41,903 nt of DNA, from NCBI GenBank assembly GCA_017623595.1, contig JAGAOU010000077.1, positions 1 through 41,903 on the forward strand. Reading direction: 5' to 3'. How positions within the stretch are numbered: position 1 is the stretch's first letter; the number at the start of each line of letters is the position of its first letter. The position numbers and the translations under genes were made by a program. The notes under the pieces are model-generated. The model saw nothing but the letters and a program-made list of their open reading frames with translations, ran no database searches and was not told the DNA's origin. The DNA is from Clostridia bacterium. GTDB lineage: Bacteria > Bacillota > Clostridia > Oscillospirales > UBA644. Of the stretch, positions 40,788 to 41,903 are shown one piece after another.

Positions 40788-41359
40788 TTCGGATCCCCGT
40801 TGTAACGACTCATTGCATCCTCAAGACGGTTGTTGACGATAAGGGTAAGTATGTCATTTGTGTCCGAAAAGCGTTCGGACAGTTTCTTTTTTTCGGTTCC
40901 TGAAAAGGTACCCAAAACCCAGTCTGCCAGATCGGTAGTTGGGTCTCCTCGATCCGATACTCCGATGCGGACCCTCGTGAAACAATCATTTCCCAAATGA
41001 AGAATGATATTCTTCAAGCCGTTATGTCCGCCTGCGCTTCCCTTTTGGCGGATGCGGATGCGATTGAAGGGCAGGGCCACATCATCGCATACAACAAGGA
41101 CATGATCCGGCGCGATGTTGTAATAGTTACAGGCCTCAAGTACAGCTTCGCCCGAGAGGTTCATAAAGGTTTGGGGCTTCATCAGCAGAACCTTTTTTCC
41201 GTCAATAATGCATTCCCCGCAGAGGGCTCGGAAACGAATGCGGTTGATTTTAATGCCCAGCTTATCCGCAAAGGCGTCAAGGGCCATCCAGCCCACGTTG
41301 TGACGGGTAAATTCATATTTTTTTCCGGGATTTCCCAATCCCACAATGATCCAGTCCAT
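40784..41359 (-). CDS. pth: Peptidyl-tRNA hydrolase
   Basis: This 191-residue enzyme releases peptides from tRNA after premature termination. Catalytic His20 is in FTRHNVGW, with GLGNPGKKY before it, FMNLSGEAV (Asn67), VCDDVALP (Asp92/93) and GSAGGHNGLKNI. GGAGG lies 6 bases before the ATG. The pth-mfd order is conserved in many Firmicutes, and the two are translationally coupled here. Confidence 0.96.
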   Translation of the reverse strand: MDWIIVGLGNPGKKYEFTRHNVGWMALDAFADKLGIKINRIRFRALCGECIIDGKKVLLMKPQTFMNLSGEAVLEACNYYNIAPDHVLVVCDDVALPFNRIRIRQKGSAGGHNGLKNIILHLGNDCFTRVRIGVSDRGDPTTDLADWVLGTFSGTEKKKLSERFSDTNDILTLIVNNRLEDAMSRYNGDPK

Positions 41360-41392
41360 AGCGGACCTCCATGTGTTTTTCTACATTATATT

Positions 41393-41421
41393 ATTATACA
41401 CGATTTTGTTCTAAATTTCAA
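41393..41421 (-). promoter_or_regulatory. Promoter of pth-mfd
   Basis: On the minus strand: TTGAAA (41416-41421), 17-base spacer, TATAAT (41393-41398). Confidence 0.7.
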
Positions 41422-41482
41422 GTGCCTGAATTTGATTTCACATATTTTTACGGATTATATTTGGAAAAAGAACTTTCCCCTC

Positions 41483-41510
41483 TTGACTTTTTTCAATAAA
41501 TGTGTATAAT
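41483..41510 (+). promoter_or_regulatory. Promoter of the GH20 gene
   Basis: TTGACT (41483-41488), 16-base spacer, TATAAT (41505-41510). Confidence 0.7.
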
Positions 41511-41547
41511 ATAAGAAAACATAGCGCAAAAAAGGAGTGTTGTTTCT

Positions 41548-41903
41548 TTGGATTTGAATATTATAAGTTTGGATTTGCAACATTTTGATGCTGTCAAAGC
41601 GATTCTTTCCGTATTGGGACATAAAATTTCCCCGTCCGGTATTTCTCTTTCCGTGAAATTTTGCGAAAAAGGATTTTCCGTAGAGCGGAAAAACGGTGGA
41701 TTGGCCGTTGCATACTCCCGTAAGTGTGAACTTTTCCGTTCGCTTTCTTTTTTGAAAAGCGTGTGGGAAACGGGAAAGCCGATTCGGCAGAAGGCATCTT
41801 TCTCTATGCTCTGCTACATGGATGACGTTTCCCGGAACTCGGTTATGCGTCCCGATGTCGTCCGTCGGATGGTTCGTTACCTTGCTATGATGGGGTACGA
41901 TTC
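41548..41903 (+). CDS. Beta-N-acetylhexosaminidase, GH20 family (5' part)
   Basis: The frame opens at a TTG 10 bases after AAAGGAG and stays open for 118 codons to the window end. The first 80 residues form the beta-rich domain that precedes GH20 barrels. The segment CYMDDVSRNSVMRPDVVRRM followed by VRYLAMMGYD matches the first strand and helix of bacterial GH20 hexosaminidases, whose usual continuation carries the catalytic Asp-Glu pair. There is no signal peptide, so the enzyme is probably intracellular. The catalytic residues lie outside the window. Confidence 0.75.
   Translation, partial: MDLNIISLDLQHFDAVKAILSVLGHKISPSGISLSVKFCEKGFSVERKNGGLAVAYSRKCELFRSLSFLKSVWETGKPIRQKASFSMLCYMDDVSRNSVMRPDVVRRMVRYLAMMGYD

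Noticed and set aside
1..41903. tRNA or rRNA genes, transposases, phage or toxin-antitoxin genes
   Set aside because: None was recognised by eye in either strand; a tRNAscan-SE or HMM search would be needed to exclude small ones.

Overview
The window looks like a chromosomal segment of a Bacillota bacterium, class Clostridia, probably an uncultivated gut lineage. The evidence is a low-to-moderate GC content, strong AGGAGG-type ribosome binding sites, frequent TTG starts, many sigma-A promoters that match or nearly match TTGACA-N17-TATAAT, and Clostridia-typical families (DUF3793, DUF4830, DUF4091, methionine-gamma-lyase-like PF06838, FIVAR). I see no transposase, phage gene, CRISPR array, tRNA or rRNA. 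All family names come from reading motifs; no database search was run.

Layout. 1-430: start of an unrecognised leftward gene, then a MITE-like inverted repeat in a non-coding stretch. 432-4518: MscS channel and divergent GDPD phosphodiesterase, 4'-phosphopantetheinyl transferase and divergent class II aldolase (fba), SGNH hydrolase. 4591-5360: a DUF3793 gene with two palindromic operator-like sites. 5411-7523: two-gene leftward operon of a PLP lyase-like protein and a RimK-like ATP-grasp ligase. 7652-10410: divergent uracil-DNA glycosylase, DUF4091 protein, 61-aa conserved protein. 10452-15341: divergent surface lipoproteins (CotH-kinase-like and a leucine-rich-repeat protein) plus a small membrane protein. 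15319-16686: attenuated infC-rpmI-rplT operon with an AUC start codon for infC. 16706-25360: TtcA-like gene, then a tightly packed nine-gene rightward run (tmk, DJ-1/PfpI, CPBP protease, mltG, trmR, U32/trhP, TIM barrel, alcohol dehydrogenase, DUF4299-like). 25369-29541: AraC regulator and dNTPase (leftward), divergent from a glutaminase-like DUF4965 protein. 29551-30886: FIVAR membrane protein and DUF4830 protein. 30956-35654: structured leader RNA with attenuator, pnuC, and a heterodimeric ABC exporter. 35660-41359: membrane protein, PrsA/SurA-like lipoprotein, mfd and pth (leftward). 41548-end: beginning of a GH20 beta-N-acetylhexosaminidase.

Functional themes are translation and tRNA modification (infC-rpmI-rplT, TtcA-like, TrmR/TrhP, Pth), DNA maintenance (Ung-like, Tmk, dNTPase, Mfd), cell surface (CotH, LRR, FIVAR, MltG, PrsA-like) and glycan or amide hydrolysis (DUF4091, DUF4965, GH20). 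The observations most worth a second look are the pnuC leader RNA, the paired GTTAGC-N4-GCTAAC operators at the DUF3793 gene, the PLP/ATP-grasp operon, the non-canonical infC start and the overlapping divergent promoters at the AraC locus.
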